Positions 1-8,871 of a stretch of 64,000 nucleotides of DNA are shown in pieces. Position 1 is the first letter of the stretch. Each line of letters begins with the position of its first letter. The notes under the pieces are model-generated. The model had not been told where the DNA came from, did no database searches, and saw only the letters and a list, made by a program, of their open reading frames with translations. A program made the translations under genes and the position numbers. The stretch is from Poseidonibacter antarcticus (GTDB lineage Bacteria > Campylobacterota > Campylobacteria > Campylobacterales > Arcobacteraceae): the NCBI RefSeq assembly GCF_003667345.1, contig NZ_RCWF01000001.1:62001-126000 (forward strand). The letters run 5' to 3'.

Positions 1-1
1 A

Positions 2-130
2 GCATCTGTTAATATGATGAGAATGTTTAATCAAAAAATTACCATTTACTCTGTTGCAAAAGAAGCACAAGTAAGTTATAATACAGCATCAAAATATAGA
101 GATTTTATTACAAAAAATTCAGATAATTAG
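2..130 (+). CDS. C-terminal end of an unidentified protein (partial)
   Basis: An open frame enters from the left edge and ends at TAG 128-130, giving about 42 residues. The tail contains a stretch (IYSVAKEAQVSYNTASKYR) that looks like a helix-turn-helix, with a VAKEAQVS turn and a following NTASKY recognition-like helix. It stops eight bases before moeA, so it probably shares that operon. A DNA-binding protein is possible but the fragment is too short to name. Confidence 0.5.
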   Translation, partial: ASVNMMRMFNQKITIYSVAKEAQVSYNTASKYRDFITKNSDN

Positions 131-138
131 GAAAAGAA

Positions 139-1359
139 ATGAGAAAATTTATTACTTATGATAAATCTATTGAAATACTAAATAATATAAAGTTAAATAA
201 ACCTACAACAGAAAAAGTTTTTATAGTCGATGCAATTGATAAAGTAATAGCATATGATGTAATTGCAGATCATAATAGTCCTGAGCACCCAACTTCTGGT
301 ATGGATGGCTATGCTATAAAATTTGAAGATATGAATAATCCTAGTATTGAGATTATTGATAAAAATCCTGCAGGCAGTGTTGTTGAATCAAAGGTTGTAA
401 AAGGAGTATGTATCAAAACTTTTACTGGCTCTTTAATGCCAGAAGATAGTGATACATTAGTTCCAATTGAAAATGTAGAAGTAAATAAAAATACAATAAA
501 AATTACTAAAGCAGTTCCTTTTGGTTTTGCAACAAGAGATATTGGTGAAAACTACTCAAGAAATGAAGTATTAATTAAAAAAGGTACTGTAATTGGTTTT
601 GCTGAAGTAGGAGTCTTAGCTTCATTAAATATTGCTCAAATAAATGTAATAGTAAATCCTACTGTTGCAATTGCAAGTACAGGAAGTGAGATACTTGATT
701 TAGGAGAAATTCAAACTAATCAAGCACAAATAAGAAGTTCAAATCATCTTACTATTGAGGCTTTATGTAAAAAAAATGGTGCAAATACACTTCAAATGGG
801 TATAGTTGAAGATGATATTGAATCAATTACAAACTTACTTGAAACTGCTTTACAAAAAGCTGATATTGTTGTAACTACAGGTGGTGTTTCTGTTGGTGAT
901 TATGACTTCGTTCAAGATGTTATAAAAGACAAACTTCAAGCTGAAGTATTATTTCATGGTGTTACTATTAAACCAGGAATGCATATTCTTGTAGCAATTA
1001 AAGATGGAAAAACAATTATTGCACTTCCAGGTTTTGCATACTCTTCAACAGTATGTGCAATTTTATATGTATTACCGTTAATTTATAGATTTAGACAATC
1101 TAGTGAATCATTACCAATAGTAAAAGCAAGAATTAGTGAAGATTATCCACGAAGAATGCCAAAGACTATATTTTCTGCATGTAATGTTGAATATATAAAT
1201 AATGAATATACTATAAATTTTGATGGAAAGAGAAAAGGAACAAGTGCTATTTTAACAAATATGTTAGAAAGTCCAGCACTTTTAATTCAAAAAGAAGATA
1301 GTAAAGATATTAAAAAAGGTGACTTAGTAGAGATACTTCTTCTAAATCAGTTAAAGTAA
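139..1359 (+). CDS. moeA: Molybdopterin molybdenumtransferase MoeA
   Basis: MoeA inserts molybdate into adenylylated molybdopterin in the last step of molybdenum cofactor synthesis. The 406-residue length is normal. Visible family motifs are SGMDGYA at 53-59, TGSEI at 181-185, TTGGVSVGDYDF at 246-257 (the MoCF-binding loop) and KPGMH at 278-282. The loop that is usually LPGNPVS reads LPGFAYS at 296-302, so the Asn-Pro pair is missing. Campylobacterota often carry more than one MoeA, and this could be a divergent paralogue. The start ATG follows an AGGAAAAG-like ribosome site. The convergent neighbour rmuC ends 15 bases away. Confidence 0.9.
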   Translation: MRKFITYDKSIEILNNIKLNKPTTEKVFIVDAIDKVIAYDVIADHNSPEHPTSGMDGYAIKFEDMNNPSIEIIDKNPAGSVVESKVVKGVCIKTFTGSLMPEDSDTLVPIENVEVNKNTIKITKAVPFGFATRDIGENYSRNEVLIKKGTVIGFAEVGVLASLNIAQINVIVNPTVAIASTGSEILDLGEIQTNQAQIRSSNHLTIEALCKKNGANTLQMGIVEDDIESITNLLETALQKADIVVTTGGVSVGDYDFVQDVIKDKLQAEVLFHGVTIKPGMHILVAIKDGKTIIALPGFAYSSTVCAILYVLPLIYRFRQSSESLPIVKARISEDYPRRMPKTIFSACNVEYINNEYTINFDGKRKGTSAILTNMLESPALLIQKEDSKDIKKGDLVEILLLNQLK

Positions 1360-1378
1360 ATAACTTAAGTTATTTACT
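1355..1378. terminator. 24-bp perfect palindrome between moeA and rmuC
   Basis: The arms AGTAAATAACTT and AAGTTATTTACT are exact reverse complements with no spacer. The palindrome contains the TAA of moeA (1357-1359) and the stop of rmuC on the other strand (1374-1376). It can fold as a hairpin on either transcript, so a bidirectional terminator is likely, although no long T-run follows. Confidence 0.6.
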
Positions 1379-2792
1379 CTATACTATTATTTTTAAGATT
1401 GATTTGTCTTTTAGGTTTTACACCTAATTCAAGAAACTCTTCAGATCTTTTAAGAAGATTTCCATTACCCGTTGATAACTTAGAAAAAGCTCTATCATAA
1501 GCTTTTTGGGTTCTATTAATATTTAAACCTATATCTTCAATATCATTTATAAATCCATGAAATTTGTCATATAAATCTGCTGCTTTTTTTGAGATAATTT
1601 CTGCATTTTCATTTTGATGTTCATTTCTCCAAATATTTTCTATTGTTCTTAATGTAACAAATAATGTAGATGGTGAAACAATCATTATATTATGATCAAA
1701 TGCTGTTTTAAATAAATTTTTATCTTCAGAAGATGCCAATAAAAATGCACCTTCTATTGGTATAAACATTAATACAAAGTCTAAAGTTTTAACACCTTCA
1801 ATATCCTCATATTTTTTAGAACTTAAACCTTTCATATGATTTGAAATAGATTTAAGAAGTTCTTTTAAAGCTTGTTCTTTTTTATCTTTATCATCTTTTT
1901 GCGTATATGCTAAATATGAGTTTAGTGATACTTTTGAGTCAATAATTATATCTTTTTTAGAAGGAAGATGAACAACAACATCAGGTCTTAACACTTTCCC
2001 ATCATTATCTGTATATGAACCTTGAGTATCATATTCTTTACCTTCTCGAAGACCTGTTTGATCCAAGATAGAAGATAAAATCATTTCACCCCAATCTCCT
2101 TGAATCTTATTCTCACCTTTTAATGCTTTTGTTAAATTAATTGCATCAGCTGATATTTTATGATTTAAATCTTTTAAAGTTTTTAGTTCTGTTATTAACG
2201 ATGTTCTTTGCTTTGTTTCTTCATTATAGATATCATTTGCTCTTTTCCCAAAAGATTCAAGTTGGTCTTTAAATGATGTTAAAACTTGCGATAAATTTAG
2301 ATTAGATTTCTTTTGATTCTCATCAAAAAGTTTATTAGCTAAATTTTCAAATTCCATTTTCATTTGAACTTTTGATTCTTCTAACAAAGTAATTTTTTCA
2401 TTCAAATTTCTTTCTTTTGCTTCTGCTAATTCTTCTTGATTTGATAATTTTAGTTCATAATTAGCAGTTATATTATCTAATGTTTCATCAGTATGCTTTT
2501 CCAACATCCTTAGTTTATCTTCTAAACTTTCTTTAATTAACTTTTTCTCTTCTTCTAGTTTTCTATTAGAAGTGTTTAATGTATTTATTTGACCTTCATA
2601 AGAGCTATGATTTAATTCAATTTTTTCATTTAAAGCTTTTAATTTCAATAAAGCTTCATCTTGAAGGCTATTTAGTTTACTTTCATATTTCTGCCTAGAG
2701 AATTGCAAAATAATTAACAACCCTGCTAATATAAAAATTATAGAAATTATTAAAGTTATATAATTAATTTCTATAAAGCCATTATCCATCAT
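1374..2792 (-). CDS. rmuC: DNA recombination protein RmuC
   Basis: RmuC-family proteins are membrane-anchored, coiled-coil proteins with a nuclease-like core that limits recombination at inverted repeats. Here an N-terminal membrane segment (about residues 9-29) is followed by a long coiled coil, then the conserved core with KGENKIQGDWGEMIL, RPDVVVHLPS and IIDSKVSL. I place the start at 2792 (MMDNGF) because AGGAGG-type ribosome site 2801-2806 lies eight bases upstream. A longer frame reaching 2816 has no such site. The start lies inside the end of the protease gene, so the two are translationally coupled. Confidence 0.9.
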   Translation of the reverse strand: MMDNGFIEINYITLIISIIFILAGLLIILQFSRQKYESKLNSLQDEALLKLKALNEKIELNHSSYEGQINTLNTSNRKLEEEKKLIKESLEDKLRMLEKHTDETLDNITANYELKLSNQEELAEAKERNLNEKITLLEESKVQMKMEFENLANKLFDENQKKSNLNLSQVLTSFKDQLESFGKRANDIYNEETKQRTSLITELKTLKDLNHKISADAINLTKALKGENKIQGDWGEMILSSILDQTGLREGKEYDTQGSYTDNDGKVLRPDVVVHLPSKKDIIIDSKVSLNSYLAYTQKDDKDKKEQALKELLKSISNHMKGLSSKKYEDIEGVKTLDFVLMFIPIEGAFLLASSEDKNLFKTAFDHNIMIVSPSTLFVTLRTIENIWRNEHQNENAEIISKKAADLYDKFHGFINDIEDIGLNINRTQKAYDRAFSKLSTGNGNLLKRSEEFLELGVKPKRQINLKNNSIE

Positions 2793-4029
2793 AATTAAAC
2801 TCCTCCTTAAGTGCACTACTAGAGTTATTATTTACATCGTATCCTAATTCTTTAAATCTCTCAGTTAAAGGAGGATGAGAATAATAAAAGAATATATATA
2901 AAGGATGAGATAAAGGGAAAGACTTATTTTCATTTGCTAATTTCAATAATGCATTTACCAAATCATTTTTCGAAGATAAGTTTGAACCAAATTCATCTGC
3001 TGCGTATTCATTATGTCTTGAAATAAGTGAAATCAAAGGCATTAAGAAAAATGATAATATTGGTGAAAATATTAAAAAAACAACAATGATAGATGAAGCT
3101 TCTTGATTTAGTTTTAGTCCTAAAAATAATTCTTCAGGTAAATTACCAAAAATTGCAAAGAAAACAAACATAACAAGTCCCATAATACCAATATTTTTAA
3201 CTATATCACCATTTTTAAAGTGACCTAATTCATGACCTAATACAGCTAATAATTCATTATGCGATAATTTCTCAACTAAAGTATCAAATAATACAACTCT
3301 TTTCGTACTTCCTAAACCACCAAAATATGCATTTAATCTGTTATCTCTTTTACTCGCATCAACTGAAAAAACACCAGAACTTTTAAATCCAACTTCATCC
3401 AAAAGCTTTTCAATTTTTGCTTCAAGTTCTTTATCTTTAAGTTTCTCAAATTTATCAAACATTTTATCTCTAATTACTGGATAAAGCATATTAATTAATA
3501 TCATTATTATAAATATAAAAACAAATCCCCATATCCACCATGCAGGGAAAGATTCAATTATAAATGCAATTCCAGCAATTACAAGTGATCCTAAAACAAG
3601 AAATAAAATAGCTGATTTAACTGTATCTTTTAAATATAAACTAACTGTCATATTTGAAAAACCATATTTTTTATCTAGCTTAAATGTTGAATATAAATCA
3701 AAAGGAAGAGTTAAAATCCAATTTATTATTATAAATGCATTTACGAATAAAACTGCTTTTAACCAAAAAGATTCAGTAGTTATAATAGAATCTAATGTAG
3801 ATAAACCAAAGCTTATCCACATCATAAATATTAAGAAATCATAAAACGTAGATAAAATTGAAGTTTTTTCTTTTTCTATTGTATAATTTGCAGCAACTAT
3901 ATATCTTGATTCATCCAAAATAATAGGCTCTAATCTTTTTGCTTTCTGAACAAAAGCCACTTGCATGAATGAAGTATATATATTAAATAAAAAATATACA
4001 CAATATGCAATAACAAATATTTCTAACAC
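2782..4029 (-). CDS. M48-family integral membrane zinc metalloprotease (Ste24/CAAX type)
   Basis: A 415-residue membrane protease. It has several hydrophobic helices in the first 180 residues, the zinc motif HELGH at 266-270, and the third-ligand region EYAADEFG at 341-348. The N-terminal layout (hydrophobic segment, then a long soluble stretch with YGFSN) matches the Ste24 branch rather than the shorter HtpX. Bacterial members act in membrane protein quality control; no lipid-processing role can be inferred from the sequence. It is first in a two-gene unit with rmuC and overlaps it by about 11 bases. Confidence 0.88.
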   Translation of the reverse strand: MLEIFVIAYCVYFLFNIYTSFMQVAFVQKAKRLEPIILDESRYIVAANYTIEKEKTSILSTFYDFLIFMMWISFGLSTLDSIITTESFWLKAVLFVNAFIIINWILTLPFDLYSTFKLDKKYGFSNMTVSLYLKDTVKSAILFLVLGSLVIAGIAFIIESFPAWWIWGFVFIFIIMILINMLYPVIRDKMFDKFEKLKDKELEAKIEKLLDEVGFKSSGVFSVDASKRDNRLNAYFGGLGSTKRVVLFDTLVEKLSHNELLAVLGHELGHFKNGDIVKNIGIMGLVMFVFFAIFGNLPEELFLGLKLNQEASSIIVVFLIFSPILSFFLMPLISLISRHNEYAADEFGSNLSSKNDLVNALLKLANENKSFPLSHPLYIFFYYSHPPLTERFKELGYDVNNNSSSALKEEFNYDG

Positions 4030-4116
4030 TAAATAATCCTTCTTAATCTATAAATTAAATTACATTTTACAATCTTTATACTTGTATATTAGTAAAATAT
4101 ATATCACAATTATTTT

Positions 4117-4620
4117 TCAAAATCTATTTAAATAATTCAACATCTTGTTTATCGTCTTTTTATCTTTTGTAAATAATACAACTTCATAATTATCTTTAAA
4201 AGATTCTTTCGTCCAATTTATACTACCTAAAACAGCTATTTTCTCATCAAATATCGCAATTTTCATATGCATTTTTTTATCTGCTATTTTTATATTAATT
4301 CCATTACTTTTAAGATATTTATATATTTTATCATTTTTAGTAATCTTTGACTTATCTAAAATAATGGTCACTTCTACCCCATCTTTTGATGAAGAAATCA
4401 ATTCTTTTGCAAACTTCTTATATGAAAAATTATACATTGCTATTGATATATTATTCTTTGATTTTTTGATTAATCTTAAAATATTATCCTTTGCTATATC
4501 TGCTTCTTTTGGTAAAAAGTATACTTCATTTATATTTGGAAGTAAACTTGTTTTATTGTCTTTTGCATGTAAATTAAAAAATACACATATTACAACTAGC
4601 ATAGTTTTAAAGAAAAACAT
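4117..4620 (-). CDS. Phospholipase D-like nuclease, secreted, single HKD motif
   Basis: A 167-residue protein. A hydrophobic N-terminus ending near NLHAKD looks like a signal peptide. It carries one HxKxxxxD motif (H118, K120, D125) followed by GSINW, where Ser and Asn are typical partners. A single-HKD protein of this size resembles the Nuc/NucT endonuclease group, which dimerises to build the active site. NucT-type nucleases of Campylobacterota act on incoming or periplasmic DNA. The start overlaps the thioesterase stop by 14 bases, so translation is coupled. Confidence 0.85.
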   Translation of the reverse strand: MFFFKTMLVVICVFFNLHAKDNKTSLLPNINEVYFLPKEADIAKDNILRLIKKSKNNISIAMYNFSYKKFAKELISSSKDGVEVTIILDKSKITKNDKIYKYLKSNGINIKIADKKMHMKIAIFDEKIAVLGSINWTKESFKDNYEVVLFTKDKKTINKMLNYLNRF

Positions 4621-4969
4621 TAATTAAATCCTCGGGTATTCTGCTTGGTTTAAAGTTTTTTAAAAAGGCTAATTTAAATTTTCCTGTAAATAAAACTTCA
4701 TTATCTCGTAATACTTCTTGATACATTGTAATTGAAGCAAATTTTCTATCTATAAGCTTACAAGTAACATCTAAATCATCACCAAATATAGCTGGTTTTA
4801 TATACTTAGCCTCAACATGTTTAACAACAAAAAATTCATCACCATTATGAGGACTCATTCCTTTTTGAAAGAATAATTCGGACCTAACTCTTTCGCAAAA
4901 TTTTAAATAATTTGCATAATATACTATACCACCAACATCTGTATCTTCATAATAAACTCTTATTTTCAC
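4607..4969 (-). CDS. YbgC/FcbC-family acyl-CoA thioesterase (hotdog fold)
   Basis: A 120-residue single-domain hotdog protein. Its signature YYEDTDVGGIVYYANYLKF at about 6-24 includes the catalytic Asp (D11) of the 4-hydroxybenzoyl-CoA thioesterase group. Relatives hydrolyse acyl-CoA or acyl-ACP near the membrane, and in many proteobacteria they sit beside Tol-Pal genes. No tol gene is adjacent here. It is the first gene of a two-gene unit with the PLD nuclease. Confidence 0.88.
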   Translation of the reverse strand: MKIRVYYEDTDVGGIVYYANYLKFCERVRSELFFQKGMSPHNGDEFFVVKHVEAKYIKPAIFGDDLDVTCKLIDRKFASITMYQEVLRDNEVLFTGKFKLAFLKNFKPSRIPEDLINVFL

Positions 4970-5010
4970 TATAAACTTCCTTTTTTTAAATACTTCTATT
5001 TCTCATTTAA

Positions 5011-5113
5011 AATATTCGCTCCTATTTTAGCTATTTTCTTCAGTCTTATATCTTAATCTTCTTTAATATCTTTTCAATATAAGGCAATGATTTCTCTTGG
5101 TCTCATATCAGTT
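5011..5113 (-). pseudogene. Possible remnant of a tyrosine recombinase (integrase)
   Basis: Read on the minus strand, this stretch gives TDMRPREIIALY, a stop, KDIKED, a stop, then DIRLKKIAKIGANI. The first part resembles the box around the first catalytic Arg of phage-type integrases (TGMRxxEIxALxWxDI). Two in-frame stops show it is dead. The match is short and judged by eye. The rest of the 4970-5176 gap shows nothing I recognise. Confidence 0.3.
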
Positions 5114-5176
5114 TAATCCTTTGGGTATTAAATCAATTTATATTCAATAGTAAATTTCGGAGATTCCGGAATTTTA

Positions 5177-6172
5177 TCAATCAAACCAAACTTTTGAAAT
5201 TAGTTCATAAGATTTTATTTTATCTTCTGGATTATGCATCATAGCATTTATCATAACTTCATTTGCTTGTGTTCTCTCAATTAGTTTTTCAAGTCTTTCT
5301 TTAACAACTTCTGGTGTTCCCCACATTGACTCTCTTGTTTTATGTCTTATACTTTTTTCTTCCCATTCTTCCCATAAACTACTCATATTTTTTGTAGGTT
5401 TTGGTAATTGTTTATTATCGCCTCTTTGTAGATAAAGAAATTTTTGAAGTTCTGTTGTAGCTAAAAATTGCGCTTCCTCATTTGTTTGAGCACATACGAT
5501 ATTGATGCAAACTATTAAATAAGGTTTCTTTAATTGCTCAGATGGTTTAAAGTTAGCGTGATAAATTTTTATGGCATCATCCATTGAATCAGGTGCAAAG
5601 TGTGAGGCAAAAACAAAAGGTAATCCTTTTTGTGCAGCCAATTGTGCACTAAAAGTACTAGAACCAAGTAACCAAATTGGTATATCTAAGCCATATCCTG
5701 GTACTGCTTTTATTCCTTTGTTAACAGCTTTATTGGATAAATAGTATTGTAACTCTTCAAGCATCAAAGGAAAGTCTGAACCATCATTATTTATATCGCG
5801 TCTTAAAGCTAGCATTGTTTGTCTATCCGTACCTGGGGCTCTTCCTAAACCTAAATCTATTCTATTTGGATATAAAGATTCCAAAGTCCCAAATTGTTCT
5901 GCTATAACTAATGGTGCATGATTAGGGAGCATAATTCCACCAGAACCTATTCTAATTTTTTTAGTTTTTGCTCCAATATAACTTAATATTACAGATGTTG
6001 CAGCACTTGCTATTCCACTAAAATTGTGATGTTCAGCTACCCAATAACGACTATAACCAAATTCTTCAACAGCTTGGGCTAGTTTTGTACTATTATCTAT
6101 TGCTTGTGCTATTGAGAAACCCTCTGCAATTGGAACTAAATCTAACACAGATAGTGGTATTTTTTTATTCAT
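5177..6172 (-). CDS. LLM-class flavin-dependent oxidoreductase (luciferase-like)
   Basis: A bacterial-luciferase-family TIM barrel of about 331 residues. Family features are VAEHHNFSGIASA near the N-terminus, IRIGSGGIMLPNHAPL (the flavin-pocket strand) and LGLGRAPGTDRQT. This is the single-subunit YhbW/MsnO8-like branch, whose substrates are mostly unknown. I use ATG 6172 (MNKKIPLS), since GGAGAAG lies just upstream. The frame could open at 6184, but that ATG overlaps the ribosome site. The gene stands alone, with the possible integrase scar downstream. Confidence 0.88.
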   Translation of the reverse strand: MNKKIPLSVLDLVPIAEGFSIAQAIDNSTKLAQAVEEFGYSRYWVAEHHNFSGIASAATSVILSYIGAKTKKIRIGSGGIMLPNHAPLVIAEQFGTLESLYPNRIDLGLGRAPGTDRQTMLALRRDINNDGSDFPLMLEELQYYLSNKAVNKGIKAVPGYGLDIPIWLLGSSTFSAQLAAQKGLPFVFASHFAPDSMDDAIKIYHANFKPSEQLKKPYLIVCINIVCAQTNEEAQFLATTELQKFLYLQRGDNKQLPKPTKNMSSLWEEWEEKSIRHKTRESMWGTPEVVKERLEKLIERTQANEVMINAMMHNPEDKIKSYELISKVWFD

Positions 6173-6284
6173 ATTCTTCTCCATTTATATTTGGTATTTT
6201 AAAATTATTTTATGTAATAAACAATTTTACCTACCAAAGATTAAATTTTATCATAAATCCAGAGAGTTTTAAGAATTAATATAT

Positions 6285-6360
6285 TGATCTGTCTACACTT
6301 TTTAGGACACCGATTCGATAAAGTTTCTGTATCAAATTCCGCTTCTTTTTTAGATTGCTT
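6285..6360. mobile_element. Possible end of a decayed IS3-like insertion sequence
   Basis: The sequence TGATCTGTCTACACTTTT followed by AGGACACC looks like the outer end of IS3-group elements (a TGATCTGTCTAC-type terminus with a TGGACACC-like block). Minus-strand frames give only a short tail with no complete transposase. No second end or target duplication was found nearby. This is pattern memory rather than an alignment, so confidence is low. Confidence 0.25.
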
Positions 6361-6361
6361 T

Positions 6362-6820
6362 TTAAAAAGACTTTTTCGCTAAATCATCAAACTTCATAAA
6401 AAGTTTTAATTCTTTTGTAAAGGTTTTATCTAGGCTATCGTATGATCTTTTCATTCTTTTATATTTACCTAGTTGATTTTTTTGTTTTGCTTTACTCATT
6501 CCTCTTATTAGATAATGATACCTAACAAGATTTTTTGTATATGATGATATTTTCCAATTCTTTATTATCTGATATGATAACTCTTCATGATTATGAAAAG
6601 AATACTCTCCTGTTATTTTATCTTTTTCATCTTGATATGCAATTACTGGTTTCCCTATATCATGTAAAAATGCTGCTGGTATCATTCTATATTGTTTATG
6701 TTTGATTGTATGAACTACTAGTGCTAGAGTGTGATTAAAAACACTATATTTATGCCAATTATTTTGTTTTACAAATAACGTTATAAAAAACTCTTTTCTA
6801 AATATTCTTTTTAATCTCAT
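6362..6820 (-). CDS. HD-domain phosphohydrolase, small
   Basis: A 152-residue protein with the metal-binding pair HDIGKP at 53-58 and further His residues at 30, 40 and 76-78 (FHNHEE) in the spacing expected of a compact HD domain. Such proteins hydrolyse nucleotides or other phosphate esters, and the substrate cannot be read from the sequence. It lies alone between the LLM oxidoreductase and the arginine deiminase operon, both on the same strand. The C-terminus is strongly basic (KAKQKNQLGKYKRMKRS). Confidence 0.75.
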   Translation of the reverse strand: MRLKRIFRKEFFITLFVKQNNWHKYSVFNHTLALVVHTIKHKQYRMIPAAFLHDIGKPVIAYQDEKDKITGEYSFHNHEELSYQIIKNWKISSYTKNLVRYHYLIRGMSKAKQKNQLGKYKRMKRSYDSLDKTFTKELKLFMKFDDLAKKSF

Positions 6821-6908
6821 TTAATTCATCTCTTTGTATTTTTAAAGTCTAATATATCCTATAAATACTTTATAGAATTAGTATTAAACACTAGTTAATA
6901 TAAATAAT

Positions 6909-7814
6909 TTAAGAAATAATCGTACCCGTTTTCCCTTCAATAATATCCAATGCATCTTTTAAAGTACCAATTCCCGCTTTTGCTTTAAGTGAATTAACAA
7001 AATCACAAGCTGCATCTACTTTAGGACCCATAGAACCATTTGCCAATGACATCTGACTAATTTCTTTTGCTGTTACTTTTCCTATAAATCTTTGCTTTGT
7101 TGTACCCCAATCTTTATAAACTGCATCAACATCTGTAAGCATTAATAACATATCAGCACCTAATTTTTTAGCTAATAATGCACTAGCTTTATCTTTATCA
7201 ATCACAGCTTCAATACCAATAGATTTGCCATTTTCTTGACGAACAATTGGAATACCTCCTCCCCCAGCACAAATTACGATAATATCATGCTTAAGAAGTA
7301 TTTTAATAGTAGGTATATCAGGAATTGAAATAGGCTCAGGTGACGCAACTACACGTCGATAATTCTCGCCATCACTTGCTACTGTCCAAGCATGTTTATT
7401 TGCTAGAAGTTCTGCTTCTTCTTTAGAATAAATTGGTCCCACTGGTTTTGAAGGATTATCAAAAGCAGGATCTTTTGCATCAACTTCAACCTGAGTAAGT
7501 AGCATTGCAACTTGATGAGCAGAAGGCAAAGCATTTTCTAATTCTTGTTCAATTAAATAACCTATCATACCTTCAGTTTCTGCACCCAAAACATCTAAAG
7601 GATAAGCTTCTTCAGGTTTATAAGAAGCACCTTGAAGTGCTAATAAACCAACTTGTGGCCCATTGCCATGGGTAATAATAACCTTATGTCCAGCTGCAAT
7701 GACTTCAGCGATTGACTTTGCTGCAATTTTTGTGTTAGCTCGCTGATTTTCTATAGTTAATGGCTCTCCACGCTTCAATAAAGCATTACCACCTAATGCA
7801 ATTACAATTAGCAT
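6909..7814 (-). CDS. arcC: Carbamate kinase
   Basis: The final enzyme of the arginine deiminase pathway, making ATP and ammonia plus CO2 from carbamoyl phosphate and ADP. Length (301) and motifs are typical: GGNALL at 8-13, THGNGPQVG near 49-57, AGGGGIPIVR in the middle and LTDVDAVY plus GSMGPKV towards the end. It is last in the operon arcD-arcA-arcB-arcC and starts two bases after arcB. Arginine codons include CGA and CGT, unlike the AGA-dominated flanking genes. Confidence 0.95.
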   Translation of the reverse strand: MLIVIALGGNALLKRGEPLTIENQRANTKIAAKSIAEVIAAGHKVIITHGNGPQVGLLALQGASYKPEEAYPLDVLGAETEGMIGYLIEQELENALPSAHQVAMLLTQVEVDAKDPAFDNPSKPVGPIYSKEEAELLANKHAWTVASDGENYRRVVASPEPISIPDIPTIKILLKHDIIVICAGGGGIPIVRQENGKSIGIEAVIDKDKASALLAKKLGADMLLMLTDVDAVYKDWGTTKQRFIGKVTAKEISQMSLANGSMGPKVDAACDFVNSLKAKAGIGTLKDALDIIEGKTGTIIS

Positions 7815-7816
7815 AA

Positions 7817-8818
7817 CTAATCTCCCATTGTTGCAACTAAAACAGCTTTAATAGTATGCATACGATTTTCTGCTTGGTCAAAAACAATAGATGCTTTTGA
7901 TTCAAATACTTCATCTGTTACTTCCATACAATCAAGTCCAAATTTCTCTTTTATCTGTATGCCCATAGTTGTATCAGTATTATGAAAAGAAGGTAAACAA
8001 TGCATAAATTTAGTTTTTAAATTCCCTGTTTGTTTCATAAGTTGGGTATTTACTTGATATGGCTTTAATAAATTAATTCGTTCCTGCCATTTCTCTTCAT
8101 CTTCCCCCATTGATACCCAAACATCTGTATAGATAAAATCACAATCTTTTACTGCAACATTAATCTCTTCAGTGATTTGTAATTTTGCTCCAGTTTCAAG
8201 AGCAACAGATTGTGCATATTCAATTATTTCAGAGTTTGGCCAACAAGCTTTTGGTGCACATAAACGTACATCCATACCTAACTTAGCTCCACCAATTAAT
8301 AATGCATTCCCCATATTATTTTCTGCATCACCAATGAAACAATAAGTAATTTGATCTATTGGTTTTTCACTATGTTCAATCATTGTTAATGCATCAGCTA
8401 AAAATTGTGTAGGATGATACTCATTAGTTAAACCATTAAAAACAGGTACTCCTGAATATTTGGCAATCTGTTCTACAATATCTTGACCAAAACCACGATA
8501 TTCAATGCCATCATAAATTCTACCTAGAACTCGTGCAGTATCTTTAATTGTTTCTTTATGACCAATATGTGAACCTGTTGGTCCTAGAAAAGTCACATTG
8601 GCTCCTTGATCATATGCAGCAACTTCAAACCCTACTCTTGTTCGAGTAGAATTCTTTTCAAAAATCAGTGCTATGTTCTTTCTTTTTAAACGTTGTTGTT
8701 CTATACCTGCATATTTTGCAGATTTTAAATCTTTTGAAAGTTTCAACAAAAACTTAATTTCTTGTGGACTAAAATCTTTAATGGCTAAGAAACTTCTATT
8801 TCGTAAATTATATGACAT
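7817..8818 (-). CDS. arcB: Ornithine carbamoyltransferase, catabolic
   Basis: In this operon it should run phosphorolysis of citrulline to ornithine and carbamoyl phosphate. It has 333 residues with the carbamoyl-phosphate loop STRTR at 57-61, HPTQ at 135-138, the ornithine-side FMHCLPSFH, and [14 protein letters not shown] in the second domain. The sequence alone does not separate ArcB from biosynthetic ArgF. Its place between arcA and arcC makes the catabolic role likely. AAGGAGA precedes the ATG. Confidence 0.92.
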   Translation of the reverse strand: MSYNLRNRSFLAIKDFSPQEIKFLLKLSKDLKSAKYAGIEQQRLKRKNIALIFEKNSTRTRVGFEVAAYDQGANVTFLGPTGSHIGHKETIKDTARVLGRIYDGIEYRGFGQDIVEQIAKYSGVPVFNGLTNEYHPTQFLADALTMIEHSEKPIDQITYCFIGDAENNMGNALLIGGAKLGMDVRLCAPKACWPNSEIIEYAQSVALETGAKLQITEEINVAVKDCDFIYTDVWVSMGEDEEKWQERINLLKPYQVNTQLMKQTGNLKTKFMHCLPSFHNTDTTMGIQIKEKFGLDCMEVTDEVFESKASIVFDQAENRMHTIKAVLVATMGD

Positions 8819-8871
8819 TTTTATCTCCTTAACATACCTAGGTTAATATTATATTTTGTATCTTTATGTTT

